DNA of 36,799 nucleotides from JBDKUD01 sp050943315 (GTDB taxonomy: Bacteria; Bacillota; Syntrophomonadia; Syntrophomonadales; Syntrophomonadaceae). Of this stretch, positions 23,935-32,498 are shown piece by piece. The DNA lies in the NCBI GenBank assembly GCA_050943315.1, contig JBMNOY010000017.1:1-36799 (forward strand), written 5' to 3'. The notes below the pieces were generated by a model. That model saw only the letters and a program-made list of their open reading frames with translations. It was not told the DNA's origin and made no database searches. Each line of letters opens with the position of its first letter. Within the stretch, counting starts at the first letter, position 1. The position numbers and the translations under genes were made by a program.

Positions 23935-24693
23935 ATGTATTATCGCACACGGGCCATTGTTCTGAAAAATACGGATATACGGGAAACAGACAAATTAGTC
24001 ACCATATTTTCCCAGGACAAAGGCAAAAAACGAGTAGTTGCCAAAGGTGTAAAAAAACCGGGCAGCAGTCTGCGAGCCTGTGTGCAGCCTTTTTGTCATT
24101 CACTCCTGTTTTTACACAGCGGTAAAGAACTGGACTTGATAACTCAGGGCCGTTTGTTGGATTTTTATGGCAGCTGCCGGGAGAATTTAAATGCTACTCT
24201 GCATATCATGTATCTGATGGAATTATTGGATAAAAGTCTGCTGGATAATCTACCTCTCCCCAGTTTATTTACAGCTACACTCTCCGTCCTGGACCTGTTT
24301 AACCACAGCGGTTTTAATCTGATGGTGGTAAGGTATTTCGAAATGGTACTGATGATATCTCTTGGCTACCGGCCACAAGTTGACCAATGTGCAGTTTGCC
24401 AGCGCCAGGAAGCAGAGATAGCAGGATTCGATTTGGCAGCCGGGGGACTGATCTGCCCGGGCTGCACTAAGGAAAACGGCCATTTGTTGCCGGTGAACGG
24501 TGAAACCATAGGTCTGTTAAGGCTGCTGGCTAACGGCAATCTCAAGGTAATTAACCGGGTTAAATATTCCCCGTTGGCTATGCGGCAACTGGAACGATTA
24601 ATGGAAAAGTATATGGAGTACTATCTGGATAGGAAATTCTACATGAAAAACACCATAACCGTCCTCAAAAAGGCTATGGGTATCGCTGATTGA
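23935..24693 (+). CDS. recO: DNA repair protein RecO
   Basis: The product has 252 residues from ATG 23935 (MYYRTRAIVLKNTDIRETDKLVTIFSQDKGK) behind GGCGGGAG. The frame is open 87 nt upstream but those residues are not RecO-like. An N-terminal OB fold is followed by a helical domain with a zinc knuckle C152-x2-C155 and C174-x2-C177. RecO works with RecR (and RecF) to load RecA on SSB-coated gaps. The era-recO order with only small genes between is classic for Firmicutes. Confidence 0.95.
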   Translation: MYYRTRAIVLKNTDIRETDKLVTIFSQDKGKKRVVAKGVKKPGSSLRACVQPFCHSLLFLHSGKELDLITQGRLLDFYGSCRENLNATLHIMYLMELLDKSLLDNLPLPSLFTATLSVLDLFNHSGFNLMVVRYFEMVLMISLGYRPQVDQCAVCQRQEAEIAGFDLAAGGLICPGCTKENGHLLPVNGETIGLLRLLANGNLKVINRVKYSPLAMRQLERLMEKYMEYYLDRKFYMKNTITVLKKAMGIAD

Positions 24694-24718
24694 CAAGCCC
24701 TGGAGCGGTTGTTAAACT
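24690..24718 (+). promoter_or_regulatory. Promoter of the glyQS T-box transcript
   Basis: A consensus TTGACA (24690-24695) overlaps the recO stop; 17 nt later comes TAAACT (24713-24718). An alternative -10, TATAAT at 24719-24724, has the better sequence but a 23-nt gap. Start of transcription would be near 24725-24731, ahead of the T-box. Confidence 0.6.
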
Positions 24719-24751
24719 TATAATACTCGTAAATAAATATTAATAAACAAT

Positions 24752-24959
24752 GAAGAAGAGTAGTAGAAAACGGATGTCTCTTACAGAGAGCCGGGGGGCT
24801 GGAAACCGGCAGGGACACCTTTCGAAGGCGCTTTGGAGTTATCGGGAGGAAAGCTTTGCTAAGTGAGTAAAGCCCGGAAAGTATGAGTGGGTCTTAAAGG
24901 CCAATCAGGGTGGAACCGCGGGTAAACCCGTCCCTGTCCAGGGATGGGTTTATTTTTTT
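24752..24959 (+). promoter_or_regulatory. Glycine T-box leader of glyQS
   Basis: The leader has the canonical T-box sequence AGGGTGGAACCGCGGG (24907-24922), whose bulge pairs with the NCCA end of uncharged tRNA. The distal Stem I portion includes AGAGAG and GGAAACCGG. The 3' side of the specifier loop, GAA-GGC-GC, offers GGC at 24827-24829, the expected glycine codon. Uncharged tRNA-Gly should stabilise the antiterminator and allow glyQS transcription. Exact Stem I limits and the specifier are read by eye, while the T-box itself is unmistakable. Confidence 0.95.
24923..24959 (+). terminator. T-box regulated terminator
   Basis: TAAACCCGTCCC (24923-24934) pairs with GGGATGGGTTTA (24941-24952) over 12 bp with one G-U pair and a 6-nt loop. 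Seven T (24953-24959) follow. Its left arm abuts and competes with the antiterminator formed by the T-box sequence. Confidence 0.93.
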
Positions 24960-25014
24960 CCCCAATTATAAACAATAACTCTGCCCGGGTACTTTAGAAA
25001 TATACAGGATAATA

Positions 25015-25060
25015 AAATCCGCGTAAATCCCTGGTAGATCCGCGTAATCCCCGTTGAATT
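25015..25060 (+). repeat. Dispersed repeat between T-box and glyQ
   Basis: This 46-nt stretch matches 12013-12058 upstream of mtaB at about 39 of 46 positions, sharing an AAATCCGCGT start and CGTTGAATT end. It contains two CGCGTAAATCC-like units. It sits after the T-box terminator and 31 nt before the glyQ start, lengthening the leader to about 130 nt between terminator and gene. Confidence 0.75.
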
Positions 25061-25091
25061 GTTGCCTTATAAACAAGAAGGAGGTAAAGAA

Positions 25092-26003
25092 GTGAATTTT
25101 CAGGAACTGATATTAGGCTTACAGGAGTACTGGAGTAAGCAGGGATGTATCTTACAGCAACCTTATGACATGGAAAAGGGTGCGGGAACCATGAACCCGG
25201 CTACTTTTTTACGGTCCCTGGGACCGGAACCATGGAATGTAGCTTATGTTGAACCATCCCGGCGGCCTACTGACGGCAGGTATGGAGAAAACCCCAACCG
25301 GCTACAGCACTATTACCAATTTCAGGTTATCTTAAAACCTTCTCCCGACAATGTTATAGATTTATATCTGGATAGCTTGAGATTCCTGGGAATTAACCCT
25401 GATGAACACGACATCAGGTTGGTAGAAGATAACTGGGAATCACCTACCCTGGGAGCCTGGGGCCTGGGTTGGGAAGTCTGGCTGGACGGTATGGAGATTA
25501 CCCAGTTTACTTATTTCCAGCAATGCGGGGGCATAGATTGTTATCCTGTGTGTGCGGAAATAACTTATGGAATTGAAAGAATCGCCATGTATATTCAGAA
25601 CAAGGAAAATGTTTATGATATTGAATGGGTTGATAATATTACTTATGGTGATGTACATCATCAGGCAGAAGTCGATTATTCCCACTACAATTTTGAATCG
25701 GCGGATGTCTCCACTTTAACCACCATGTTCAATCTTTGTGAGCAAGAAGCCAAAAATATTGCCGCCCTGCATCTGGTTCAGCCTGCCTATGATTATGTTT
25801 TGAAGTGTTCCCATCTGTTCAACCTGCTGGATGCACGTGGTGCCATTAGTGTTACGGAACGGACTTCGTATATAGGAAGAGTCAGGAACCTAGCCCGTTT
25901 GGTGGCTGGCGAATATGTTGAACAAAGAAAAAAACTGGGCTATCCCCTTCTCAAAGACCAGAAACTCAGACAAGAATTACTGAAAGATACGGAGGTGTTG
26001 TAA
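25092..26003 (+). CDS. glyQ: Glycyl-tRNA synthetase alpha subunit
   Basis: The protein has 303 residues from GTG 25092 (MNFQELILGLQEYWSKQGCILQQPYD), with AAGGAGGTAA at 25078-25087. An in-frame TTG 33 nt upstream falls at the end of a dispersed repeat and is not used. The alpha subunit is the class II catalytic core of the alpha2-beta2 enzyme. Motifs GAGTMNPATFLR, EPSRRPTDGRYGENPNR and the motif 3-like YGIERIAMY are clear. It is controlled by the T-box upstream and is followed 3 nt later by glyS. Confidence 0.97.
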   Translation: MNFQELILGLQEYWSKQGCILQQPYDMEKGAGTMNPATFLRSLGPEPWNVAYVEPSRRPTDGRYGENPNRLQHYYQFQVILKPSPDNVIDLYLDSLRFLGINPDEHDIRLVEDNWESPTLGAWGLGWEVWLDGMEITQFTYFQQCGGIDCYPVCAEITYGIERIAMYIQNKENVYDIEWVDNITYGDVHHQAEVDYSHYNFESADVSTLTTMFNLCEQEAKNIAALHLVQPAYDYVLKCSHLFNLLDARGAISVTERTSYIGRVRNLARLVAGEYVEQRKKLGYPLLKDQKLRQELLKDTEVL

Positions 26004-26006
26004 ATC

Positions 26007-28076
26007 GTGGCCCAGGAACTTCTGTTAGAAATCGGAGTGGAAGAAATACCTTCCGCCTATATGCCCAAAACTATTGAACAATTAAAGAATATAACCGCAC
26101 AGAAATTTAAAGATGTGCGTCTCCAGTATGGAAATCTTAATGTTTGGGGAACTCCGCGCAGGCTAGTGTTGTTGGTTCAGAAACTGGAAGAGAAGCAGCC
26201 CGATGCCATTGTCGAAAACCGGGGACCCAAAAAGGATATTGCGGTTGATAAAGATGGTAATCCCACTAAGGCGGGATTAGGGTTTGCCCGCAGTCAGGGT
26301 GTGGAGTTTAGTGACCTTCAAATAAGAGATGTTGCCGGGGTGGATTATATTTTCGCAGTGAAAAGAGAAACCGGCAGTGCCACAGAAACTATATTACCTG
26401 GTCTGCTCACCAATATAATAGAATCCATAGGTTTCCCCAAGTCGATGCGCTGGGGGTATCACCACACACGTTTTGCCCGTCCCATAAGATGGCTGTTGGC
26501 CCTTTACGGCACCCAACCAATTCAAATCAGCATTGAAAATGTCATTAGCAGTAATGTTACCTATGGACACCGGTTCCTCTCCTCGGGTCCGGTTAAAGTC
26601 AATACCATAGCAGATTACTTCCAAGCGCTTAAGGACAACTATGTAATACTTGACCAGGACGAACGCCGGGAAATGATTAGACAGCAGGTCATTAAGGCGG
26701 CGGCTGCTGCCGGCGGGGTACCGGCCGATAATCCGGAACTACTGGAGGAAGTGACCTTTTTGCTCGAGTATCCTACGGCTTTTTATGGTGAATTTTCGCC
26801 GTCTTATCTGGACGTGCCACCTGAGGTGCTTACCACTACCATGATTAATAACCAAAGGTATTTCCCGGTATTTAATGACCAAAAACAGCTTCTGCCTGGA
26901 TTTATCGGGGTTAGAAACGGAACCGACTACCGTATGGACCTGGTTAAAGCCGGCAATGAACGGGTTCTTAAAGCCCGTCTGGAGGATGCTTTGTTCTTCT
27001 GGAAGGAAGACAATAGAAAACCTTTAGACGATTTTGTGGACGGATTAAAAGAGGTCCTCTTCCATGAGAAATTAGGAAGTGTTTATGATAAAGTGATGCG
27101 GCTTAAGAATCTGGCTGTATTCATCGGTGAGCAAAACCGGCTAAGCGACCCCAAAACGGTAAGCCGGGCAGCTTACCTGTGTAAGGCGGACTTATTAAGC
27201 TCCATGGTTTATGAGTTTACCGAGTTACAGGGAACTATGGGCAGATACTATGCTAAAAATAGCGGTGAAACGGAAGAAGTCAGTGAAGCCATATTTGAAC
27301 ACTATTTGCCGCGGTTTGCCGGTGATATACTTCCTTCTACACCGGCGGGTATTGTTTTGAGCCTGGCAGAAAAGATAGATAACCTGGTGGGATGTTTTTG
27401 TATCGGTATTAAGCCTACCGGTTCACAAGATCCTTACGCTTTACGCCGTCAAGCTCTGGGGGTGGTGAATATTATTCTGGATAAAGGACTGCAATTAGAT
27501 TTGGAGACAATTGCAGACCATGCTTATTCGGGGTTCTTAGCCATTAAACCGGATTTTGGCCGTAAGGACACGGTAAGAGAAGTTATGGAGTTTATTCGCC
27601 AGAGGCTGCGCGGAATTTTACTGGAAAAAGGAATAGCCTATGATGTGATCGATGCCGTATATTCCCTGGCGGAAAGCGATGTCAGAGACCTTGCTACCAG
27701 GGCCCGGGTCATACAGAATTGCAAAGAGAAGGAATGGTTCGGTGATTTTATGGTAGCTTTTAACCGTACCAACAACCTGTCAAAAAAATGGCCCCATGAT
27801 GATGTTAATGAAGCGATACTGGCAGATGAAAGTGAAAAACAACTGTTAAGCGAATATCTGAAGATAAAGAATCAGGTAAATGAAGCTTTAGCCCGGCAGG
27901 ACTATGTGTCAGCCCTGGAAATATTGGCAGGACTAAGACCATTTATAGATAGATTCTTTGAATCAGTAATGATTATGGTAGATGACCAGGAACTTAAAGC
28001 AGCCCGGCTGGGTTTGCTAAAATCCATAACCAATTTGTGCAATCGGGTAGCTGATTTCAGTAAAATTGTTATTTAG
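26007..28076 (+). CDS. glyS: Glycyl-tRNA synthetase beta subunit
   Basis: The 689-residue subunit, of usual length, begins MAQELLLEIGVEEIPSAYM, the family signature. RNRGPK-like (ENRGPKKD), GHRF and an HD-like central domain (with DLLSSMVYEFTELQGTMGRYYA) follow, and the C-terminus has a DALR-type anticodon-binding helical domain (VDDQELKAARLGLL). It recognises tRNA-Gly and is needed with GlyQ for activity. The GTG start at 26007 has GGAGGTG ending 9 nt upstream, inside the end of glyQ. Confidence 0.97.
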   Translation: MAQELLLEIGVEEIPSAYMPKTIEQLKNITAQKFKDVRLQYGNLNVWGTPRRLVLLVQKLEEKQPDAIVENRGPKKDIAVDKDGNPTKAGLGFARSQGVEFSDLQIRDVAGVDYIFAVKRETGSATETILPGLLTNIIESIGFPKSMRWGYHHTRFARPIRWLLALYGTQPIQISIENVISSNVTYGHRFLSSGPVKVNTIADYFQALKDNYVILDQDERREMIRQQVIKAAAAAGGVPADNPELLEEVTFLLEYPTAFYGEFSPSYLDVPPEVLTTTMINNQRYFPVFNDQKQLLPGFIGVRNGTDYRMDLVKAGNERVLKARLEDALFFWKEDNRKPLDDFVDGLKEVLFHEKLGSVYDKVMRLKNLAVFIGEQNRLSDPKTVSRAAYLCKADLLSSMVYEFTELQGTMGRYYAKNSGETEEVSEAIFEHYLPRFAGDILPSTPAGIVLSLAEKIDNLVGCFCIGIKPTGSQDPYALRRQALGVVNIILDKGLQLDLETIADHAYSGFLAIKPDFGRKDTVREVMEFIRQRLRGILLEKGIAYDVIDAVYSLAESDVRDLATRARVIQNCKEKEWFGDFMVAFNRTNNLSKKWPHDDVNEAILADESEKQLLSEYLKIKNQVNEALARQDYVSALEILAGLRPFIDRFFESVMIMVDDQELKAARLGLLKSITNLCNRVADFSKIVI

Positions 28077-28160
28077 TGGCTGCACAATAATACAGGCTAA
28101 TAAAGGCCAGCAAAAGTAAGGTCAAAATAATGACAAAATACTTTATACAGGATTTTAATT

Positions 28161-28172
28161 TATGATATAGTA
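28161..28172 (+). promoter_or_regulatory. Extended -10 promoter upstream of ccpN
   Basis: TATGATATAGTA contains TG-n-TATAGT (28163-28171), an extended -10, about 46 nt before the ccpN start. The -35 position 17 nt upstream (TTATAC) is poor. The same 12-mer precedes the DEAD-box helicase gene at 35593-35604. Confidence 0.5.
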
Positions 28173-28216
28173 TATATGATTGAACAGATTTTGCCCAAAA
28201 AGTATAGCATAATTGG

Positions 28217-28879
28217 GTGGTGGATAGTATCGAACTGAATGAGAGACAGGAAAGGATATTGGAAATAGTCAAGACTCATGGTCCAATTACCGGTGAACAA
28301 ATAGCCGAACTGTTGAACCTAACCAGAGCTGCTCTACGGCCAGACCTGGCGGTTTTAACCATGTCAGGTTTCCTGGAGGCAAAACCGCGGGTAGGTTATA
28401 CCTTTAAAACTGAAGGGGTAGAAAACGAAGTTCGGAGAATTCTTAATCAATACCGGATAAGAGATATACAGTCTATGCCGGTGATAGTAAAGGAAAGTTG
28501 CAGTATATATAATGCAATTGTTACTCTTTTCGTGGAGGATACAGGCAGTATCTTCGTAGTAGGAGAAGATAATTTTCTGGTGGGAGTAGTTTCCCGCAAG
28601 GACTTTTTGAAGACTACCCTGGGACAGGCAGATATTCACAAAGTACCGGTAAGTGTGATAATGACCCGCATGCCTAATATTGTAACTACCACTATGGATG
28701 AAACTGTAGTGGAGGCAGTAAAAAAGATAGTCGAACATGAGGTAGATAGCTTACCGGTGGTTAAATGTTATATCAACGAGAGCGGTGAGGAGAATTTGGA
28801 AGTTGTAGGCAGAGTAACCAAGACTAATATTGCCAGGCTGTTTCTTGATTTGGCATGTAACAGAATGGAGGAGGTTTAG
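28217..28879 (+). CDS. ccpN: CcpN-type transcriptional repressor (HTH plus CBS pair)
   Basis: The 220-residue protein has an N-terminal winged helix (residues about 8-62, ERQERILEIVKTHGPITGEQIAELLNLTRAALRPDLAVL) and two CBS domains (about 80-135 and 150-212, with MTRMPNIVTTTMDETVVEAVKKIVEHEVDSLPVV). This is the CcpN/YqzB arrangement. In B. subtilis CcpN represses gluconeogenic genes on glucose and is encoded next to ppsR, as here. CBS domains probably sense adenine nucleotides. GTG 28217 is followed by a second GTG, either could start. The next gene is 3 nt away. Confidence 0.88.
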   Translation: MVDSIELNERQERILEIVKTHGPITGEQIAELLNLTRAALRPDLAVLTMSGFLEAKPRVGYTFKTEGVENEVRRILNQYRIRDIQSMPVIVKESCSIYNAIVTLFVEDTGSIFVVGEDNFLVGVVSRKDFLKTTLGQADIHKVPVSVIMTRMPNIVTTTMDETVVEAVKKIVEHEVDSLPVVKCYINESGEENLEVVGRVTKTNIARLFLDLACNRMEEV

Positions 28880-28881
28880 AT

Positions 28882-29703
28882 TTGTCTAATCACTTGCCAG
28901 GAGTCTTTATTGTCTCTGACTCGATAGGAGAAACTGCCGAGATGGTGGTCAGGGCTGCTGCCAGTCAGTTCAACTCGGGTAAAATGGAAATAAGAAGAAT
29001 TCCCAACATTACTGATAAAGAGACCCTAGCGGAAATTGTTAACCAGGCGGTCAAAAACAAGTTTCTAATAGCCTATACACTGGTGGTGGAGGAACTTGCT
29101 CAATTTCTGGTAACTGAGTGCACCCGGGTGGGAGTGGTATGTGTTGATATACTGGGACCTCTTGTAAGCGCATTTAGAAGCGTTAGCCACATTGAGCCTA
29201 AACGTGAACCAGGGTTGCTCAGGAAAGTAGATGAAATGTACTACCGGAGAGTTGAAGCAGTCGAATTTGCAGTGCGCTATGACGACGGCAAAGACCCGCG
29301 GGGTATAAACCTGGCTGACATCGTTCTGGTAGGGGTATCCAGAACTTCCAAAACTCCTCTTTCCATGTATCTGGCCCACAAACAGATTAAAGTTGCCAAT
29401 GTACCGCTTGTACCTGAAGTATCCGTGCCTGAGGAGTTGTTCTCGGTAAAAAAAGGTAAGGTAATTGGATTGGTTATAAAGCCGGAGCAGCTTAATCACA
29501 TTCGTATGGAAAGATTAAAAACACTCGGTTTACAAGGCCAGGCCAGTTATGCTCATCCGGAACGAATTATTCAGGAATTGGAGTTCTCTGATAAGGTAAT
29601 GAAAAAGTTGGGGTGTCCGGTAATTGATGTAACCAACCGGGCTGTTGAAGAAACAGCCAGCAGAATACTGGAAATATACTACAGGAGGTTAAGCAACGTT
29701 TAA
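28882..29703 (+). CDS. ppsR: Bifunctional PEP synthase/PPDK regulatory kinase-phosphorylase (DUF299)
   Basis: The 273-residue DUF299 protein has the P-loop-like GVSRTSKT at residues 151-158 and the N-terminal VSDSIGETA signature. Family members use ADP to phosphorylate a Thr beside the catalytic His of PEP synthase or PPDK (inactivation) and inorganic phosphate to remove it (activation). It starts with TTG 28882 behind GGAGGAGG and is coupled to ccpN. Both types of target enzyme lie directly downstream, which makes the assignment unusually firm but leaves open which one it acts on. Confidence 0.95.
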   Translation: MSNHLPGVFIVSDSIGETAEMVVRAAASQFNSGKMEIRRIPNITDKETLAEIVNQAVKNKFLIAYTLVVEELAQFLVTECTRVGVVCVDILGPLVSAFRSVSHIEPKREPGLLRKVDEMYYRRVEAVEFAVRYDDGKDPRGINLADIVLVGVSRTSKTPLSMYLAHKQIKVANVPLVPEVSVPEELFSVKKGKVIGLVIKPEQLNHIRMERLKTLGLQGQASYAHPERIIQELEFSDKVMKKLGCPVIDVTNRAVEETASRILEIYYRRLSNV

Positions 29704-29868
29704 AAAATATTACAGGGTAGGTTTTAATAGCCACGAATTCCCTTAATAAGGTGGCAGTATATAAAGGTTTGTGGAAAATAATACAAGCCCGTGATCTTCT
29801 CTATTATAGTATTTGTGAGCAAAAGTGATTCTATACATTGTAGTTTTTAAGAGGAGGATCTGATTTCA

Positions 29869-32208
29869 ATGGGTTACCGTTTTATTAAATGGTTCGAAGA
29901 ATTGTCCAAGCAAGATATAGCCATGGTGGGCGGCAAAGGAGCCAATTTAGGTGAACTTACCCAGGCAGGTATACAAGTACCACCAGGATTCTGTGTAACC
30001 GCCTATGCTTACCAACATTTTATTAAATCTACAGGTTTGCAGGAAGAAATTCGTGCATTAATTGCGGAAACTGACATAGAAGATACCCGGAAGTTGGATG
30101 AAAACACGGAGAAAATACGTCAATTAATTACTTCCACATCTATGCCCATAGAAATAAAGGATGAGATTATATCCGCCTATGGGAAACTAACCGGTACAGG
30201 TAATAATCCTCGTGTAGCCGTGCGAAGTTCAGCTACAGCAGAAGATCTGCCGGATGCATCCTTTGCCGGACAACAGGATACTTACCTGAATATTATGGGG
30301 GCCCATGACGTAGTTTCCTATGTTCAAAAATGTTGGGCGTCTTTATGGACATCCCGGGCTACCTACTACCGCCAAACGCAAAAATATGATCACTTTGATG
30401 TTTACATTTCAGCAGTGGTGCAAAAGTTAGTGTCGGCGGACAAATCCGGAGTAGCCTTTACCTCTAACCCCGTATCCGGAGCCAGGGATGAAATCGTTAT
30501 CAACGCCAGCTGGGGATTGGGTGAAGCTGTAGTCTCAGGCATAGTTACGCCTGATGACTATATCGTGGAAAAAGAGAGCTGGAAGGTTAAAGAAATAGAA
30601 GTTTCCCACAAAAAGGCAATGGTTATAAGGGATCCCGCAAATGAAATAGGTACTATCACCACATCCGTGAGTGAATATTTGGGGAATGAATATGTTACCA
30701 GTCAATGTCTACCCGAGGAAGATATCATTCGCCTTTCAAAAATATGCGCCCGGATTGAACAACATTATAGTATGCCCATGGACATAGAGTGGGCTTATGA
30801 TGAGAGTGACGGGCAGTTTTATTTACTACAGGCTCGTCCGATAACTACACTAGAAGAGGAGAAGGTGCCAATGAACACAGCTAAAAAAGAAGATTTGCAA
30901 GTACTAGTTAAAGGAATGCCTGCTTCTCCCGGAATTGCTTCCGGCAAAGTAAATATTATTCGTGATAATGATATCTCCACCGTCAAAGAAGGGGATATTT
31001 TGGTTACGGTTATGACCAACCCGGATATGGTCCCGGCTATGAGTAAGGCCCGGGCCATTATAACCGACGAGGGAGGACGAACCTGCCATGCTGCTATCGT
31101 TTCCCGGGAGCTGGGAGTTCCCTGTATTGTTGGTTGCCACAATGCTACTGATATACTGGAAACCGGACAGGAAGTTACCGTAGATGCCACCCGGGGTGTT
31201 GTATATAAAGAGTTGGTCGATCTGGGCCAGGAAAAAAATGAGACCGTCGGACTGGGATTAACGCCTGATGTCATGCGGCAATTGTTCCCGGTTACGGGAA
31301 CGAAAATATATATGAATCTGGGTCAACCGGCACTGGTTGAAAAATACAAAGATTTACCCTTTGACGGAATAGGCCTGATGAGAGTGGAGTTTATCTTTAC
31401 TAATTTAATTGGTGCTCATCCTATGTATTTGATTAAAACCGGTCAGCAGCAGTTTATGATTGACAAACTGGCCGAAGGACTGACCACCGTAGCTCAGGGC
31501 GTTTATCCCCGTCCCGTAGTAGTAAGGATGAGTGATTTCAGAACCAATGAGTTCCGCGGTCTAAAAGGCGGCGAAGAAGTCGAGCCCATTGAGAATAACC
31601 CCATGATTGGCTGGCGCGGTGTTTCACGCTATATTTCCGAGGAATACCTGGAAGGATTTCGCCTGGAATGTAAAGCAATGCGTAAAGCACGTGAAGAATA
31701 CGGCTTAAAGAATATTTGGGCCATGCTGCCCTTTGTGCGTACCACCTGGGAGTTAAAACAGGTTAAAGCGATTATGGCTGAAGAGGGACTGCAGCAGGGC
31801 TTGAATTTTAAACTATGGATTATGGCAGAAGTACCTTCGGTTATATTTATGGCTGATGAATTTAGCCAACTGGTTGACGGTTTTAGTATTGGCAGTAATG
31901 ATTTGACCCAGTTAACCCTTGGAGCCGATCGGGATTCCGGAGTACTGGATGGTATGGGCTATTTCGACGAACGGGACCCGGCTGTTAAACGGGCTATTGC
32001 TCATTTAATTAAAACTGCTCATAAATATGGCAAAACAGTTTCCATATGTGGTCAGGCACCTTCTCTTTATCCCGAATTTACTGAATTCCTGGTTAAAACC
32101 GGGATTGACAGCGTAAGTGTGAATCCAGACCGGGTCATTCAAACTCGTGGTCTGGTAGCTTCGGTTGAACAGAAAACCATACTGGAATTACTCAGGGAAA
32201 AGAGATAG
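29869..32208 (+). CDS. ppsA: Phosphoenolpyruvate synthase
   Basis: The 779-residue enzyme has an N-terminal ATP-grasp domain (MVGGKGANLGEL, RSSATAEDLPDASFAGQQ), a central phosphohistidine domain with T405-C-H407 in GGRTCHAA, and a C-terminal PEP/pyruvate TIM barrel (GIGLMRVEF, SIGSNDLTQLTLGADR). It makes PEP, AMP and phosphate from pyruvate and ATP. Length and the TCHAA version of the motif favour PpsA over PPDK. GAGGAGG lies 10 nt upstream of the ATG. The 165-nt gap after ppsR holds TATTATAGT (29802-29810) as a possible -10 but no clear terminator. Confidence 0.94.
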   Translation: MGYRFIKWFEELSKQDIAMVGGKGANLGELTQAGIQVPPGFCVTAYAYQHFIKSTGLQEEIRALIAETDIEDTRKLDENTEKIRQLITSTSMPIEIKDEIISAYGKLTGTGNNPRVAVRSSATAEDLPDASFAGQQDTYLNIMGAHDVVSYVQKCWASLWTSRATYYRQTQKYDHFDVYISAVVQKLVSADKSGVAFTSNPVSGARDEIVINASWGLGEAVVSGIVTPDDYIVEKESWKVKEIEVSHKKAMVIRDPANEIGTITTSVSEYLGNEYVTSQCLPEEDIIRLSKICARIEQHYSMPMDIEWAYDESDGQFYLLQARPITTLEEEKVPMNTAKKEDLQVLVKGMPASPGIASGKVNIIRDNDISTVKEGDILVTVMTNPDMVPAMSKARAIITDEGGRTCHAAIVSRELGVPCIVGCHNATDILETGQEVTVDATRGVVYKELVDLGQEKNETVGLGLTPDVMRQLFPVTGTKIYMNLGQPALVEKYKDLPFDGIGLMRVEFIFTNLIGAHPMYLIKTGQQQFMIDKLAEGLTTVAQGVYPRPVVVRMSDFRTNEFRGLKGGEEVEPIENNPMIGWRGVSRYISEEYLEGFRLECKAMRKAREEYGLKNIWAMLPFVRTTWELKQVKAIMAEEGLQQGLNFKLWIMAEVPSVIFMADEFSQLVDGFSIGSNDLTQLTLGADRDSGVLDGMGYFDERDPAVKRAIAHLIKTAHKYGKTVSICGQAPSLYPEFTEFLVKTGIDSVSVNPDRVIQTRGLVASVEQKTILELLREKR

Positions 32209-32498
32209 GGTTATTGGGGTTAGTATCGCCCCGTCTATACGCAAGTTTTATTGGAGGTGATGATTGGCAACCCTTTATCTTAATGTCTAGTTTCTAGTAA
32301 TCACAGCAGTATAGTATTGGTGAAAAATGTATAACAATACCTCATACAAATCGTCCCTTAAGATATCCAAAAAGACAAACCATGATGGCTGTATACACCA
32401 ATAATATATATTCGTGGCAAATAACCATCTCTTAATTGTAAATTGTTTTGTTTTGTTGCTCTTTTATTGCAACACCGGTGATAGGAGGTTAAAAATAA
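32209..32498 (+). other. Intergenic region between ppsA and ppdK with a strong Shine-Dalgarno and 8-codon frame
   Basis: This 290-nt gap holds GGAGGTGATG (32253-32262) correctly spaced before TTG 32264, which opens only eight codons (ATLYLNV after the start) to a TAG at 32288-32290. It may be a leader peptide or the remains of a gene start. TATAGT at 32310-32315 is a possible -10. TGTTGC (32454-32459) and GCAACA (32469-32474) make a small hairpin just before the ppdK site. No terminator after ppsA is convincing. Confidence 0.4.

Noticed and set aside
25059..25091. Upstream TTG start extending glyQ by 11 residues
   Set aside because: It lies at the end of a dispersed repeat. The GTG at 25092 has AAGGAGG at the right distance and matches family N-termini.
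29730..29755. Terminator after ppsR formed by GCCAC and GTGGC
   Set aside because: Only five base pairs with a long loop and no T-run.
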